Source: Salinibacter sp. 10B (GTDB lineage: Bacteria; Bacteroidota; Rhodothermia; Rhodothermales; Salinibacteraceae). Taken from it: 64,000 nucleotides of DNA. The notes under the pieces are model-generated. The model saw nothing but the letters and a program-made list of their open reading frames with translations, made no database searches and was not told the origin of the DNA. The number at the start of each line of letters is the position of its first letter. Positions within the stretch are counted from its first letter, which is position 1. The position numbers and the translations under genes were made by a program. The DNA lies in the NCBI RefSeq assembly GCF_002954405.1, contig NZ_MQWC01000004.1:406021-470020 (forward strand), in the 5' to 3' direction. Shown piece by piece: positions 1-11,577 of the stretch.

Positions 1-241
1 CGGGGGATGTAAACAAGTCGGCCCCACGCCCTTCGCGCCGGACCGATTCCGTCTCCGGGTCGTACAGGTTCCATCCATGAAAGGCGGGATCATTCTGCGT
101 GTACGCTTCCGTTTCTACGATCCGTCCGACGAGCGGCCCCCGGCCTCGGCCCGGAAATTCGCGAACGAGACGATATCCAAGAAGCTCTCGCGCAACGTCG
201 AGCGTATCTCGACGAAAAAAAGACGACGGACAGGGATCCAT
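1..241 (-). CDS. DNA-3-methyladenine glycosylase (Mpg/AAG family), N-terminal part, cut by window edge
   Basis: Base-excision-repair glycosylase that removes alkylated purines such as 3-methyladenine. Reading the minus strand from the ATG at 241-239 gives an open frame to the edge, about 80 residues. Residues 8-22 (FFRRDTLDVARELLG) match the family N-terminus. Residues 39-47 (GRIVETEAY) are its active-site strand, and the second Glu of VETEAY (E45) corresponds to the catalytic Glu of human AAG. H55 follows where the family has a His. The C-terminal half lies outside the window. The stretch after H55 (GWNLYDPETESV) is less typical than the usual GRTPRN-like segment, so this could be a divergent subgroup. 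It is divergent from the DUF4097 protein. Confidence 0.85.
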   Translation of the reverse strand, partial: MDPCPSSFFRRDTLDVARELLGYRLVREFPGRGRGPLVGRIVETEAYTQNDPAFHGWNLYDPETESVRREGRGADLFTSP

Positions 242-324
242 TGCCACGTTGACGATTGGTATTGGGAAGCGGTTCCTGCTATATTGCCCGTACGCTCAAC
301 CGTTTCTACGCGTCACACTTCAGC

Positions 325-1266
325 ATGCCCGACTCGGCCCCACCGCAGGACGCGGTGTCTGTCATCGCTCAGGAATTCCTCGTCGACGAGCCGTGTTCAA
401 TCGCCGTGGATGTCCCCGGTGCCCATGTACGTATGCGACCCGGTCCGGCAAAGGATCGGGTAGAAGTCGACATTTCCGTCTCCGGCTGTCCCCCAGACAC
501 CGCGGAGGATATCCTCGACCGCATGCAGGTGGGCACCCAACAAATGAAAGACACGGTGCGGGTGTACGGCGACGGGGACCAATCCGACGCCGAGTGGTGG
601 CGCTGGGTCCGTACACTCGATGTTACGGTACATGTGGACCTTCGGCTCCCCTCCCGTGTGGAGGCGGACCTCCGCGTGCCGGGTGGAGAAATCGACATCG
701 CCGACCTCCAAGGCCACCTGGACCTCAAGGTGATGGGAGGTCCCTGCCGTGCAGAAAACCTGGAGGGCACCCTCGACATTCGAGCCGAGAGCAGCGACGT
801 CGCGATCAGTGGCTTCTCGGGCGACCAGGTGATTGCTCGTATCGCGGTGGGCTCCCTCACGATTACGGACGTGCAGGCCGATACGCTTACCCTTCGCTCG
901 GTGGCCGCTCCCGTGTCGCTTACGGACGTGGACGGCGCGACCGATGTCACGGCCAACAGTACGTCGGTCGAAATTCAATCACTGAATGGTCCCCTCACTG
1001 CTCGCTCTCAGGGCGGTGATCTCTCCTACACAGGCGCCCCGACACACGAAACCGAACTAACGGTGGTTGGCTCCTCCCTGTCCCTGCGTGTGCCCTCCGA
1101 CCACCCCGCCGACCTTACCATGGTTGGGGATACCCTCACCCTGGACGAGGCCTTCGCGTTCGGGGGCGACCACACTCCTCATGAAATCAGCGGTCCCCTC
1201 AATGACGGTGGGCCCCCGCTCGTCCTGCGGGCCATCGGGGGCTCGGCCCACTGCCATCCCTCCTAA
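325..1266 (+). CDS. DUF4097-like beta-helical putative adhesin domain protein
   Basis: A 313-residue protein made of short repeating strand units such as GEIDIADLQGHLDLKVMGG and later copies with alternating hydrophobic and polar residues. This is the pattern of the DUF4097/DUF2807 putative auto-transporter adhesin families, which form a right-handed beta-helix. No signal peptide or membrane segment is visible from this start, so the protein may be cytoplasmic. The ATG at 325 was preferred over the one at 256 because residues before it (VLGSGSCYIARTL) look like untranslated leader. Its biochemical role is unknown. It is convergent with the thiolase gene. Confidence 0.7.
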   Translation: MPDSAPPQDAVSVIAQEFLVDEPCSIAVDVPGAHVRMRPGPAKDRVEVDISVSGCPPDTAEDILDRMQVGTQQMKDTVRVYGDGDQSDAEWWRWVRTLDVTVHVDLRLPSRVEADLRVPGGEIDIADLQGHLDLKVMGGPCRAENLEGTLDIRAESSDVAISGFSGDQVIARIAVGSLTITDVQADTLTLRSVAAPVSLTDVDGATDVTANSTSVEIQSLNGPLTARSQGGDLSYTGAPTHETELTVVGSSLSLRVPSDHPADLTMVGDTLTLDEAFAFGGDHTPHEISGPLNDGGPPLVLRAIGGSAHCHPS

Positions 1267-1356
1267 TGGAACCAAATGGGCAGACGGCGGCTCCGGTCGG
1301 GGGAGGCGGCCGTTCCGGGCATGTGCCAGACCCGAACGTGCTATTGCCACACGGGC

Positions 1357-2547
1357 CTACGCAGACCGCTCAATGGGAAGCGCAACCCCACCCCCTGTAC
1401 CATGACAAATGGCCGCGAGGCCACGCGTCCCCTCATGCTCGCGCAGGGCATGGAGGAGCGTCACGACAATGCGTGTGCCAGACGCCCCGATGGGATGCCC
1501 CAGTGCAATGGCCCCGCCGTGGACGTTGAGTTTGTCGTACGGCACGCCCAGTTCGCGATGAAATAGGACGTTATTGAGCGCGAACGCTTCGTTGTTCTCG
1601 AAGAGGTCGAAGTCCTCAATCGTCGTGTTGGTGTCCTCCAGCACCTGCTGAACGGCCGGAATGGGGGCCTCTGGAAAACGGTAGGGCGCGCCCGCCGACC
1701 ACTGTCCGGTGCCGACCTTTGCCAGCGGCGTAAGGCCGTGCGTCTCCACCGCCTCAGCACTCGCCAGCAGCATTGCCGCCGCTCCATCGGAAATCTGACT
1801 GCTATTGCCGGCCGTAAGCACTCCGTCCTCCTGGAACACGGGACTGAGATTCGCAAGTCCGTCCGCCGTTGTGTCGGGCCGAATGCCTTCGTCTGTAGTG
1901 AGGGTTTCGGTCCCGCCGCGGGTCTCGTACTCTACTGGTGTAATCTCGTCGTCGAAGCCCCCGTCCTCGGTCGCCTGGGCCGCCCGTTGCTGCGACATCG
2001 CAGCCACCTCATCAAGCGTGTCGCGGGCCACGTCCAGCTCTGCACAGAGCCGTTCCGTCTGCACGCCCATGGCCTCTCCACTCATCGGATCGGTGAGTCC
2101 ATCGCGGTGCATGATGTCCTGCACAGTCTCGCCTCGCGGAGCCATGGTGTATCCCCATCGCGCCCCCGAATCGAGATAAAACCCGGCATCCGACATTGAC
2201 TCGGTGCCCCCCGTCAAGATTAGATCTGCTTCTCCGGCCTTGATCTTCGTGGCCGCGTTCATAATCGACATCATGCTGGACGCACACACCATGTCGACGG
2301 CGTATCCGTCAATGCTCTCCGGGATGCCGGCCTGCAGTGCCGCCTGCCGGGGCACCAGCTGGCCGTGCCCGGCGCGGAGCACATTGCCAAAGATGTAGAG
2401 GTCAAGGGCCTCTCCCTCCACATCGGCGCGGTCGAGCGCGGCCTCCATTACCGGAGCGGCAAGATCGACGGGCGAATGGTCTTTCAGGGCGCCTCCGAAG
2501 CGGCCGATGGGAGAACGAACGGCACTGGCGATATAGACATCACGCAT
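1357..2547 (-). CDS. acetyl-CoA C-acetyltransferase (thiolase family)
   Basis: Condenses two acetyl-CoA to acetoacetyl-CoA, or cleaves 3-ketoacyl-CoA in beta-oxidation. It is 396 residues, the usual thiolase length. The nucleophile is C88 (VCASS), the general-base His is H351 in GHPIGASG, and the second catalytic Cys is C381 in CHGTGGG. Positions agree closely with the Cys-His-Cys triad of Zoogloea thiolase. The last motif is normally CIGGGMG, so the CHGTGGG form is a variant. The start was set at 2547 (MRDVYIASAVRSPIGRFGG), because the 30 residues encoded upstream are not thiolase-like. No beta-oxidation or polyhydroxyalkanoate gene is adjacent. Confidence 0.93.
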   Translation of the reverse strand: MRDVYIASAVRSPIGRFGGALKDHSPVDLAAPVMEAALDRADVEGEALDLYIFGNVLRAGHGQLVPRQAALQAGIPESIDGYAVDMVCASSMMSIMNAATKIKAGEADLILTGGTESMSDAGFYLDSGARWGYTMAPRGETVQDIMHRDGLTDPMSGEAMGVQTERLCAELDVARDTLDEVAAMSQQRAAQATEDGGFDDEITPVEYETRGGTETLTTDEGIRPDTTADGLANLSPVFQEDGVLTAGNSSQISDGAAAMLLASAEAVETHGLTPLAKVGTGQWSAGAPYRFPEAPIPAVQQVLEDTNTTIEDFDLFENNEAFALNNVLFHRELGVPYDKLNVHGGAIALGHPIGASGTRIVVTLLHALREHEGTRGLAAICHGTGGGVALPIERSA

Positions 2548-3032
2548 GGAAACGGAAAAGGGACTCGTGCAACGAAACGCGAATGGAGACGGATCTCCGG
2601 ATACATTCAGAATAGTGGGAGCGCTTCCATAACACAAGCGAATTTTGCGTTGGAGGAAGACAACATCCGACTCACAATGCCGGAATCCCGGAGCGGGTCT
2701 CGCATCAGACTGACGTGAAATGTCATTTTCGAAGATGTTAGACTGTCATCACCCGTCGGATGTCGCATCACACCGAAAGCACGTCAACGATCGCTCCCCC
2801 AGCGTACGTCACGGTCCGCTCAGCTGTCAAATGAGAGAGCTTGGGAGATGCGCCAAAGGAGGAGTCTCCCTTCCATCGGGAGTCCTATTCTACATCGTCC
2901 CTCGTAGTGAGATATGGACCCCAATGGGGGCTGCCTGTCCTCTTATGCTGCCCTCTCCCCTTGTACTTCCCTGGTCGAGCCCCTCCACTCCAAGAGAAGC
3001 ACCGGATGTGCAACATACCGCGCAAATCATCG
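2548..3032. other. intergenic region between divergent thiolase and CPBP genes
   Basis: About 485 bases without a convincing gene. Open frames here lack family resemblance or good codon use. It must hold the two divergent promoters, but I see no clear promoter motif, terminator or repeat. Confidence 0.4.
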
Positions 3033-3752
3033 ATGAGCACACTGTCCTCTCGCCCCCTCTCCCCACAGCAGAACGATGAGGCAACGCCCCAGAGTCGAAT
3101 CTGGAACCCAACCCCTCTCGGTCGACTGTACCTTGGACTCGAGTGTGCGGCGTTATATGTGGGACTCCCGATTTTTCTCTACCTGGAACGCCAACTCCTC
3201 GACACCTGGCTGACATTTATCCTCCTCCTGCTCGCTGCTGGCTGCACGGCTCTACTCCTGCGGGACGGCAGCTTCCAGCGCCGTCATCTGTGGAACCGGG
3301 CGTCCTTCCGAACCCACCTGCGTCGAACTCTGTGCTGGTTCCTTCCTGGTGCTCTCGTGGTGGGGACAGTCTTTGCTCTCGCGCGCCCCGATCTCTGGTT
3401 CACCTTTCCCCGGGTCCACCCCGAAGCGTGGCTCTTAATTGTCGTTACGTACCCCATCTTGTCGGCCTATCCCCAGGAAATTATCTTTCGGGCCTTCTTC
3501 TTTCACCGATACCATGCTCTTTTCCCAAGCCGGTGGGGAAAAATCACCGCGAGTGCCCTCACCTTTGGCTTCGCCCACATCGTGTTCGCAAACTGGCTCG
3601 CCCCGGCGATGACAGTCATCATGGGACTTCAATTTTCCCTCACCTACGCCCGGACTGAATCGACGCTCCAAGTCGCGGTCGAGCACGGGCTCTGGGGCCT
3701 CTACGCCTTTACCGTGGGGCTGGGATGGTTTGTCTACAGCGGCGCACTCTGA
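3033..3752 (+). CDS. CPBP-family intramembrane protease-like protein (Rce1/AbiI type)
   Basis: Multi-pass membrane protein of about 239 residues with several hydrophobic helices. Three family motifs are seen: PQEIIFRAFFF (normally EExxxR), FGFAHIVFANW with the motif-2 His, and EHGLWGLYAF with the motif-3 His. CPBP proteins include the CAAX protease Rce1 and bacterial bacteriocin-immunity proteins, but most bacterial members have no known substrate. The first Glu of motif 1 is Gln here, as in a subgroup I associate with Bacteroidota, so activity is uncertain. The start at 3033 (MSTLSSRPLS) is a choice; 3006 is also in frame. Confidence 0.8.
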   Translation: MSTLSSRPLSPQQNDEATPQSRIWNPTPLGRLYLGLECAALYVGLPIFLYLERQLLDTWLTFILLLLAAGCTALLLRDGSFQRRHLWNRASFRTHLRRTLCWFLPGALVVGTVFALARPDLWFTFPRVHPEAWLLIVVTYPILSAYPQEIIFRAFFFHRYHALFPSRWGKITASALTFGFAHIVFANWLAPAMTVIMGLQFSLTYARTESTLQVAVEHGLWGLYAFTVGLGWFVYSGAL

Positions 3753-3842
3753 CATCTCGCTCTATGACCAGCTTGCGCTATCGTGCATAGGATATACATC
3801 GCTTCAGACGTAAGCTCCTCCCAAGCCCCCCTTCGTCGCTTC

Positions 3843-3875
3843 AGGCCATCTAGAGGGCCAGCATCTGGATGGCCT
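3843..3875. terminator. strong hairpin between convergent genes (possible bidirectional terminator)
   Basis: Twelve-base arms (AGGCCATCTAGA and TCTGGATGGCCT) pair with a single G-U wobble around a 9-base loop. It lies between the CPBP stop and the DUF255 stop, which converge. Neither side has a T-run, so a classical intrinsic terminator is not certain. Confidence 0.4.
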
Positions 3876-3955
3876 ATATGCTAAGTCTGGAGTGACGGTT
3901 GAAGGGGATTTTTCGGTGTCATCATCAGAGTGTTCGGTCGGTTCAGTAAGGGCCT

Positions 3956-6052
<2,097 letters not shown>

Positions 6053-6118
6053 GTACGGACTGTACGGACGGTGGATAAAGAGAACGACTTGAGGTGAACG
6101 GCAGGCCCGGCGTTCAGT

Positions 6119-7468
6119 TCAGGCGTTGTCCTTCTCCTCCGATGGTTTCACGAGTCCGACGTGCACGTCCATTACGTTCGTATGCGTCGGGCCGGGTCGC
6201 AGCAGCTGGTCGATGCGATTGAAGAGCGTGTACGAGTCATTGTCCCGCAGGTGCGCCTCCGGATCACAGCCATTAGAGCGAGCCCCCTCCACCGTCTCCG
6301 GCGTCGCCCAGGCCCCCGCCGCGTCCGTCGGCCCGTCGATGCCGTCCGTGCCCCCACTTAAGAGCACCGCGTCCACGTCCGCGTCGTTCAGAGCAATCGC
6401 CCCCGCCAATGCGAGCTCCTGATTGCGCCCGCCTTTCCCGTCGCCCGTCACCGTGACGGTCGTCTCCCCGCCCCAGAGCCAGCACGTCGGCTTTTCTGGG
6501 TCTGCCTCCATCATCGTCTCAACGTGCTGGTGCGCCACGTCACGCGCCTCGCCCTCCACGCCCGACTCGACACGCACCTGATACCCTCGCTCCTCGGCGG
6601 CCGTACGAGCCGCATCCAGCGCCATCTGATTGGTGCCCAGCAGCGTCGTCTTCGTCGTGTCAAAACAGGGATCATCCTCCGAAGGGGTTTCGGAGCGCTT
6701 GCCGCGGGCCCCGGCCGCCAGATGCTCGCGAACCGATGCCGGCACGTCGTGCCAGAGCTGGTGCTGATATAGGACCTGCATCGCCTCGTCGTAGGTGGAG
6801 GGATCGGGGACGGTGGGCCCACTTGCAATAACGGAAGGGTCATCGCCCACAACATCCGAAACCACCAATGCTCCTACGTGCGTCGGATGGGCCGCCCGGG
6901 CCAATTGCCCGCCCCCCACCTGCGTGAGGTGTTTACGAACGACGTTCGCCGGCTCAATGGATACCCCCGCCGTGAGCAACCGATGATAGGTCGTTTTGAG
7001 GTCGGCCAAATCGATGAACTCGACGGGCAGTGACGACAAGGCCGTACCGCCCCCCGACACAAGGACGAGCAGCAGATCGCCTTCGTCCAGCCCTCGGGCG
7101 TGCTCCAGCATCCGCCGGGCTGCGCGGACGCTCTTCTCGGTCGGGAGCGGATGTCCGCCCTCCATCACGCGAATCGCGTCGGGCGCCGGGAGCCGATTCG
7201 GGTACGTCTCCGGATAGCTCTCAGGCACCACCACGATTCCGTCATCCACCAGCCCCTCATGCCGTTCCTCCAGCACGCCGGCCATCGCCATCGCAGCCTT
7301 GCCCATGCCAACCACCTGCACCGTATCGTAGTCGATTGGCTTCCGCGCGGCCCAGGCCTCAAGTGGGGAAGATTCAAATAGACGGTCCGCCTGGACCCGA
7401 CGGATGGCGGCCCGAAAAATGGCGTGTGCATCCGAAACGAGTGTAGAGGAGATTGATGCGTTCGACAT
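6119..7468 (-). CDS. glycerate 2-kinase (GckA/TtuD, MOFRL family)
   Basis: Phosphorylates D-glycerate, in this family usually to 2-phosphoglycerate, feeding glyoxylate or serine carbon into lower glycolysis. The 449-residue protein has the N-terminal DUF4147 domain (VVGMGKAAMAMAGVLE; LVLVSGGGTALSSLP, a glycine-rich phosphate-binding loop; RKHLTQVGGGQLAR) and the C-terminal MOFRL domain (GGRNQELALAGAIAL; SGGTDGIDGPTDAAGA). Length is normal. It is probably the first gene of a unit with the DUF255 gene. Whether the product is 2- or 3-phosphoglycerate cannot be read from sequence. Confidence 0.93.
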   Translation of the reverse strand: MSNASISSTLVSDAHAIFRAAIRRVQADRLFESSPLEAWAARKPIDYDTVQVVGMGKAAMAMAGVLEERHEGLVDDGIVVVPESYPETYPNRLPAPDAIRVMEGGHPLPTEKSVRAARRMLEHARGLDEGDLLLVLVSGGGTALSSLPVEFIDLADLKTTYHRLLTAGVSIEPANVVRKHLTQVGGGQLARAAHPTHVGALVVSDVVGDDPSVIASGPTVPDPSTYDEAMQVLYQHQLWHDVPASVREHLAAGARGKRSETPSEDDPCFDTTKTTLLGTNQMALDAARTAAEERGYQVRVESGVEGEARDVAHQHVETMMEADPEKPTCWLWGGETTVTVTGDGKGGRNQELALAGAIALNDADVDAVLLSGGTDGIDGPTDAAGAWATPETVEGARSNGCDPEAHLRDNDSYTLFNRIDQLLRPGPTHTNVMDVHVGLVKPSEEKDNA

Positions 7469-7800
7469 TGGTGTGGGGGTCGATGACCAAAAATACTCAC
7501 TGCAAGTACATGACGTACAAAAAATGGTTGAGGGGCGCCGGCCGTACGACCTCTAAAGCGTGACCGACCCAATCGACATCGACACCCTTCGTTTGTCGTT
7601 TATTTTCCAGAGAGCGCATACGTATCATTAAACATCGCCCCAATCGTCCTGAGCGGCGTTCGACCGCGCGTATATAAATTTTCCCAGGATGCGCTTGCGA
7701 AGGTGGTGCCTCAGGTCTACGTTGTGCACGCGTCGATTTGGGCATACCCTCCGGCGCCGTCTCGCTGTCCATCGCGAACGCCTGGCCCGTCTTTCTCTCT
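7469..7800. other. intergenic region upstream of dnaA; possible but unproven origin region
   Basis: 332 bases separate the divergent glycerate kinase and dnaA genes. Parts are AT-rich (around 7600-7640 and 7669-7683, the latter reading TATATAAATTTT). I looked for DnaA boxes (TTATCCACA and one-mismatch forms) on both strands and saw none, so an origin is not supported by boxes. Confidence 0.35.
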
Positions 7801-9495
7801 ATGGTTCCGTCCGCTCCCAACGCTTGGCGCGATGCCCTTCATGACCTGCGTGATGCCCTTCCTGAACGGACGGTTCAGAATTGGCTTGATCCCATTGAGC
7901 CACTTTCCCTCGACACTGAGGGAGGCACCCCGACCCTCACGCTTCAGGTGCCGACCCCGTTCGGGATTCAGTACCTGCGCAGTCGATTCAATAAGGAGAT
8001 CAATCAGGCCGTAACGCAGGCCGTGGGAGAACCAACGGACGTTGAATACGAAGTCACGCCGGAGTCCGAACGGCCGGACGAGATTGTGACGGACGGGGAC
8101 GAGCCCGACTCCTCTTCGCCTCCATCCCCGGACGCCGCTTCTGAGCAGTCGTCCTCGTCTCCTCCTCCCTCTCGTCCCGAGGGCCCTTCCACTTCTGACG
8201 ACCGGTCGGCGGCGTCCTCTTCGTCCCCGCGCTCTCCCCAGCGATCTCAAAAAACCGCCTCCCCATCCTCCTCGCCCTCCGGCCCCAGCAACACCGAGCG
8301 CTCGTCGGCCGCTCAGCCGTCCTCACCGTCCAGCGCAGACGAAACGCCCGACGTGGCGGGGGAAGCTGCCCCAACGCCGGAAGAGTTGGCAAGCATTGAG
8401 CGGGCCGGTGCCGGGTCCGCCGACGAGCGCTCGGCCCTCTACGAGAAAGCCCATGAGCATCTGCGGCCGGAATACACGTTCGACGAGTTTATTGAGGGCG
8501 ACGGCAACCGACTGGCACGCAGCGCGGCGTTTGCGGTGGCCGAAGAGCCAGGCAGTACAAACTATAATCCGCTCCTCGTGTACGGAGGCGTGGGGCTCGG
8601 CAAGACCCACCTCGCACAGGCAGTCGCCAACTACGCCCTCGAACACAACACCGCCGAGCACGTCCTGTACGTCTCTAGCGACCGCTTTACGAGCCAGTTC
8701 GTTCAGTCGGTCCGAGAAAACCGAATTGCGGCCTTCTCCAGTTACTACCGGCAGGCCGATCTCCTCATCGTCGACGACGTGCAGTTTTTCGGGGAAAAAG
8801 AAAAGACCCAAGAGGAGTTCTTCCACATCTTCAACGACTTGCACCAAAACGGCAAGCAGATCTTTCTCTGCGCCGATCGCCCCCCAGCTAAGATTCCCGG
8901 CATTGAGGAACGTCTGCTCTCCCGCTTCCAGTGGGGCCTGAGTGCCGATATCCAGCGCCCCGACCTGGAGACTCGTATTGCCATTCTCCAGCGCAAGGCG
9001 GCTCGTCAGGATATCGACGTGGAGCCGAAAGTGCTGGAACTCATTGCCCAGCGCATCGACTCCAACGTCCGGCAGCTCGAAGGGACGCTCACCCGGCTCA
9101 CGGCACTCGTACAACTGGACAACGGCACTCTTGACCTCGAAACGGCTCGCAAATATCTCCGCGAACATACCGACGAGGAGCCGACCGCTCTCGATGCCGC
9201 CGAAATCATTGAGCAGGTCTCCGATTATTTCCGGCTGTCGGAAGACGACATCCTCTCCCGGTCCCGCAAGCAAGCCGTAGCCCGAGCCCGCCAAATCGCG
9301 ATGTACCTCTGTCGTGAACTGACGGACGAGTCCTACTCCCATATTGGCACCCGCTTCGGTGGGCGCGACCACTCCACCGTGATCCACGCCTACCGGAAGA
9401 TCGAGGAAAACCTGGAGTCGGACCCCGACCTGCAGGACGACATTTCCTCCCTTGAATCCCGCTTGCGCAATCGGTCGCTCTCATCTCCGATGTAG
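7801..9495 (+). CDS. dnaA: chromosomal replication initiator protein DnaA
   Basis: ATP-dependent initiator that binds origin boxes and opens the duplex. All four domains are visible in 564 residues: domain I at about 1-85 (ALPERTVQNWLDPIEPL), a long linker at about 90-225 rich in Ser, Pro, Glu and Asp, the AAA+ core with Walker A GGVGLGKTH at about 262 and Walker B LLIVDDVQFF at about 320, and the DNA-binding domain IV with RARQIAMYLCRELT at about 494 and GGRDHSTVIHAY at about 520. The linker is much longer than in E. coli (467 residues in total), which fits a halophile. The start at 7801 was preferred to the upstream ATG at 7738, because domain I begins right after it. Confidence 0.97.
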   Translation: MVPSAPNAWRDALHDLRDALPERTVQNWLDPIEPLSLDTEGGTPTLTLQVPTPFGIQYLRSRFNKEINQAVTQAVGEPTDVEYEVTPESERPDEIVTDGDEPDSSSPPSPDAASEQSSSSPPPSRPEGPSTSDDRSAASSSSPRSPQRSQKTASPSSSPSGPSNTERSSAAQPSSPSSADETPDVAGEAAPTPEELASIERAGAGSADERSALYEKAHEHLRPEYTFDEFIEGDGNRLARSAAFAVAEEPGSTNYNPLLVYGGVGLGKTHLAQAVANYALEHNTAEHVLYVSSDRFTSQFVQSVRENRIAAFSSYYRQADLLIVDDVQFFGEKEKTQEEFFHIFNDLHQNGKQIFLCADRPPAKIPGIEERLLSRFQWGLSADIQRPDLETRIAILQRKAARQDIDVEPKVLELIAQRIDSNVRQLEGTLTRLTALVQLDNGTLDLETARKYLREHTDEEPTALDAAEIIEQVSDYFRLSEDDILSRSRKQAVARARQIAMYLCRELTDESYSHIGTRFGGRDHSTVIHAYRKIEENLESDPDLQDDISSLESRLRNRSLSSPM

Positions 9496-10285
9496 TCCTC
9501 GATCTCTTTTTGGGAAAATACGCCCCCCGATCTACTTGCGTGGGGTGCCAATCCTTTTTCCTTCCCTCAGTTGTGATTGGAAAAACCCGAGAGTCCCAGA
9601 CTCCTAGTGTCGTCGAATGACACGTTCCGAGTGAAGCGACACGTCAACCGCATCGGTGCGTCTGGAATCGGAGGAACTGTGAGGGCACGGTGGTCTCATA
9701 ATCGACGCGCAACTTCCTGAAGGCGTTGGGCACAACGTTTCTCCCCACCCTTCCGCTTCAAAGGCGACTTTCGTGATTGCGGTTCCCCTCGCGCACAAGG
9801 CTTATCGATTTGCTGTCGAATGGCCTCTCCGCCTCCCCCCAGCAACGGTCCCACCTTTAGAACCTGGTTTGCGAGCGGATTCGTCGCCGAGATACAGTGG
9901 GCGAAGAGTCCTGGAGCCCCCAAATAGAGGTCGGCAAGCTAGCTTCCCCGTAGTGGAACCACCATGCGATTGCGCAAGCCTATAGACCCAAAACGGAAGA
10001 CTCGATGTCGAGGCGCACCACCGCAGACCGGAGCGGGTTCGGTCTGGGAGTCGTCTTTCCTTTTCGTATCAAAGGCCTAGGGATGCTTCTTTGCAATAAC
10101 GGAAACATCATTCGATCCTGCTCATCTCCGCCATCGCTCATTCCTCCTCGAAGACTCCGCGCGCAATGTCCTCCGGGATCAATGCGTTCAACAACCGTCC
10201 GGTGGCATCGCACAAGTCAAACGGGGCCTTGATTTCTCCATCTCTCCTAACTCCCCTCGCAACGATACAATTTGAGATGAGTCAT
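9496..10285. other. 790-base intergenic region downstream of dnaA
   Basis: Nothing in either strand's open frames resembles a protein family, and no tRNA, terminator with T-run, or DnaA-box cluster is evident. Arms CCAATC (9548) and GATTGG flank a pyrimidine-rich stretch just after dnaA and could form a weak hairpin. The region lies between two gene 3' ends and is unusually long for that setting. Confidence 0.35.
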
Positions 10286-10789
10286 TCAGGATCGAGGAAG
10301 GTCTTTTTCAATCCCCCACTCTTCGCAAAGAAGATCAAAGAGCTCATACTCTTCGGCCGCCACGTTTGCATCTGCCACAATGAGCCCCTTTAGAAAGTCC
10401 AGATAATGCTGTGCCAGCACTTCCGCACGATCGCCCGCCTGCTCTGCTAGCTCAGCCGCCAACGCCTGCACCCGTTCACGAACGGCCTCAGGTCCCTTCT
10501 CCAAAAGAGGAGCCAGCTCGTCCGCCCGTGCCTCCGCATTCACACTTCCCTCCTGCTCCATCCGTCGTTCGAGCTTCTGCACCAGCATCCGTTCGGAGAT
10601 GTGCTCCGTCCCGTCCGCATTCATGATCAAATAGGACAGATCAAAGAGCGCCCGCTTCAGCACCTGCACCCGATCGGCATCGGCAGGGGACGCTCCATCA
10701 GCGGCCATGTCGAAAAGACTTACGTTGGTCTCCTGTTCGTCGGAGGGGGAAGCGGTCATTGGATCGTAGTCGTGATAATGAAAAGACAT
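10286..10789 (-). CDS. TerB-like domain protein, function unknown
   Basis: An acidic, all-helical protein of about 167 residues. The pattern LKRALFDLSYLIMNADGTEHISERMLVQ with an acidic NADG loop, and LKGLIVADANVAAEEYELFDLLCEEWGI with ADANV near the C-terminus, resembles the paired helical repeats of the TerB/DjlA-type domain, which can bind divalent metal. The start is uncertain: 10789 (MSFHYHDYD) is used, and 10759 (MTASPSDEQ) is an alternative. The longest frame would overlap hisI and is unlikely. It follows hisI on the same strand with a short gap. The role is unknown; a link to tellurite resistance should not be assumed from the fold. Confidence 0.6.
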   Translation of the reverse strand: MSFHYHDYDPMTASPSDEQETNVSLFDMAADGASPADADRVQVLKRALFDLSYLIMNADGTEHISERMLVQKLERRMEQEGSVNAEARADELAPLLEKGPEAVRERVQALAAELAEQAGDRAEVLAQHYLDFLKGLIVADANVAAEEYELFDLLCEEWGIEKDLPRS

Positions 10790-10911
10790 CTCGATACGAA
10801 GTGCAGCGGCCCAATCGCACGAATCGGGACGGCCTGAAGGTGCGTTCCCTGTCCCCGCAAACGCCTCAACGGAGGTAGTCCCGTTGCAGTCCCCGAAGGA
10901 CAATCGGCACA

Positions 10912-11304
10912 TTAAGCATCGTCGTACACGGCGTCGGGATCAAACACCTTCTCCCCATCCGCCACGAGCTCTTCCCCCTCGACCCGTCGATAGAAGCAAG
11001 ACTCATATCCCGTGTGACAGGCCCCGCCCTCCTGTTCCACTTTAAACAGAAGCGTGTCGCCGTCACAGTCCAATCGTACCTCCTGTACCATCTGGGTGTG
11101 GCCACTCGTCTGCCCCTTCACCCACCGTTCCTGCCGCGACCGACTCCAGTACACCATGCGGCCCGAATCAAGGGTATCGCGGAGTGTCTCGGCAGTCATG
11201 TACGCCATCATAAGCACTTGGTCTGTGCTCGCATCCTGAACGATGGCAGGTACGAGACCGGCCTCATCGAAGGACACGGCCTCTAAAAGGGCACTATCGG
11301 TCAT
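10912..11304 (-). CDS. hisI: phosphoribosyl-AMP cyclohydrolase
   Basis: Third step of histidine biosynthesis: opens the purine ring of phosphoribosyl-AMP. The 130-residue protein is the single-domain form, without the HisE pyrophosphohydrolase fused in enterobacteria. Diagnostic stretches are [31 protein letters not shown], the acidic metal-binding motif DCDGD, and the zinc-ligand Cys region [15 protein letters not shown]. No other his gene is nearby. The start codon is the first residue before the conserved domain. Confidence 0.96.
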   Translation of the reverse strand: MTDSALLEAVSFDEAGLVPAIVQDASTDQVLMMAYMTAETLRDTLDSGRMVYWSRSRQERWVKGQTSGHTQMVQEVRLDCDGDTLLFKVEQEGGACHTGYESCFYRRVEGEELVADGEKVFDPDAVYDDA

Positions 11305-11577
11305 AAAAACGGGAGCATCGGGGGAAAACCAGAATTCGAGAGTTGAAAGGCCGTCTCCGACAATGGTTCACCAGACGATCGGGAGATTCCCTCCACTCCA
11401 TGCATCGCCCCAACCCCGGAACTACGCCTCCGCTTCTGTTCACTGTGGTCCGGGCGAACCATCGGACCCACGCCGTCATTCTCTTCCGAAGCACTGAACT
11501 GGACGTCACCCTATCGAACTCCGAGATGTGCGCAACGTTCTAGAAATGAGTTTTTAGTCTTAAAGCTAAATGGTGCC

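Noticed and set aside
77..1019. Long plus-strand open frames at 77-463 and 99-1019
   Set aside because: They overlap the minus-strand alkyladenine glycosylase and the DUF4097 gene, have Arg/Pro/Ser-rich shadow composition and match no family.
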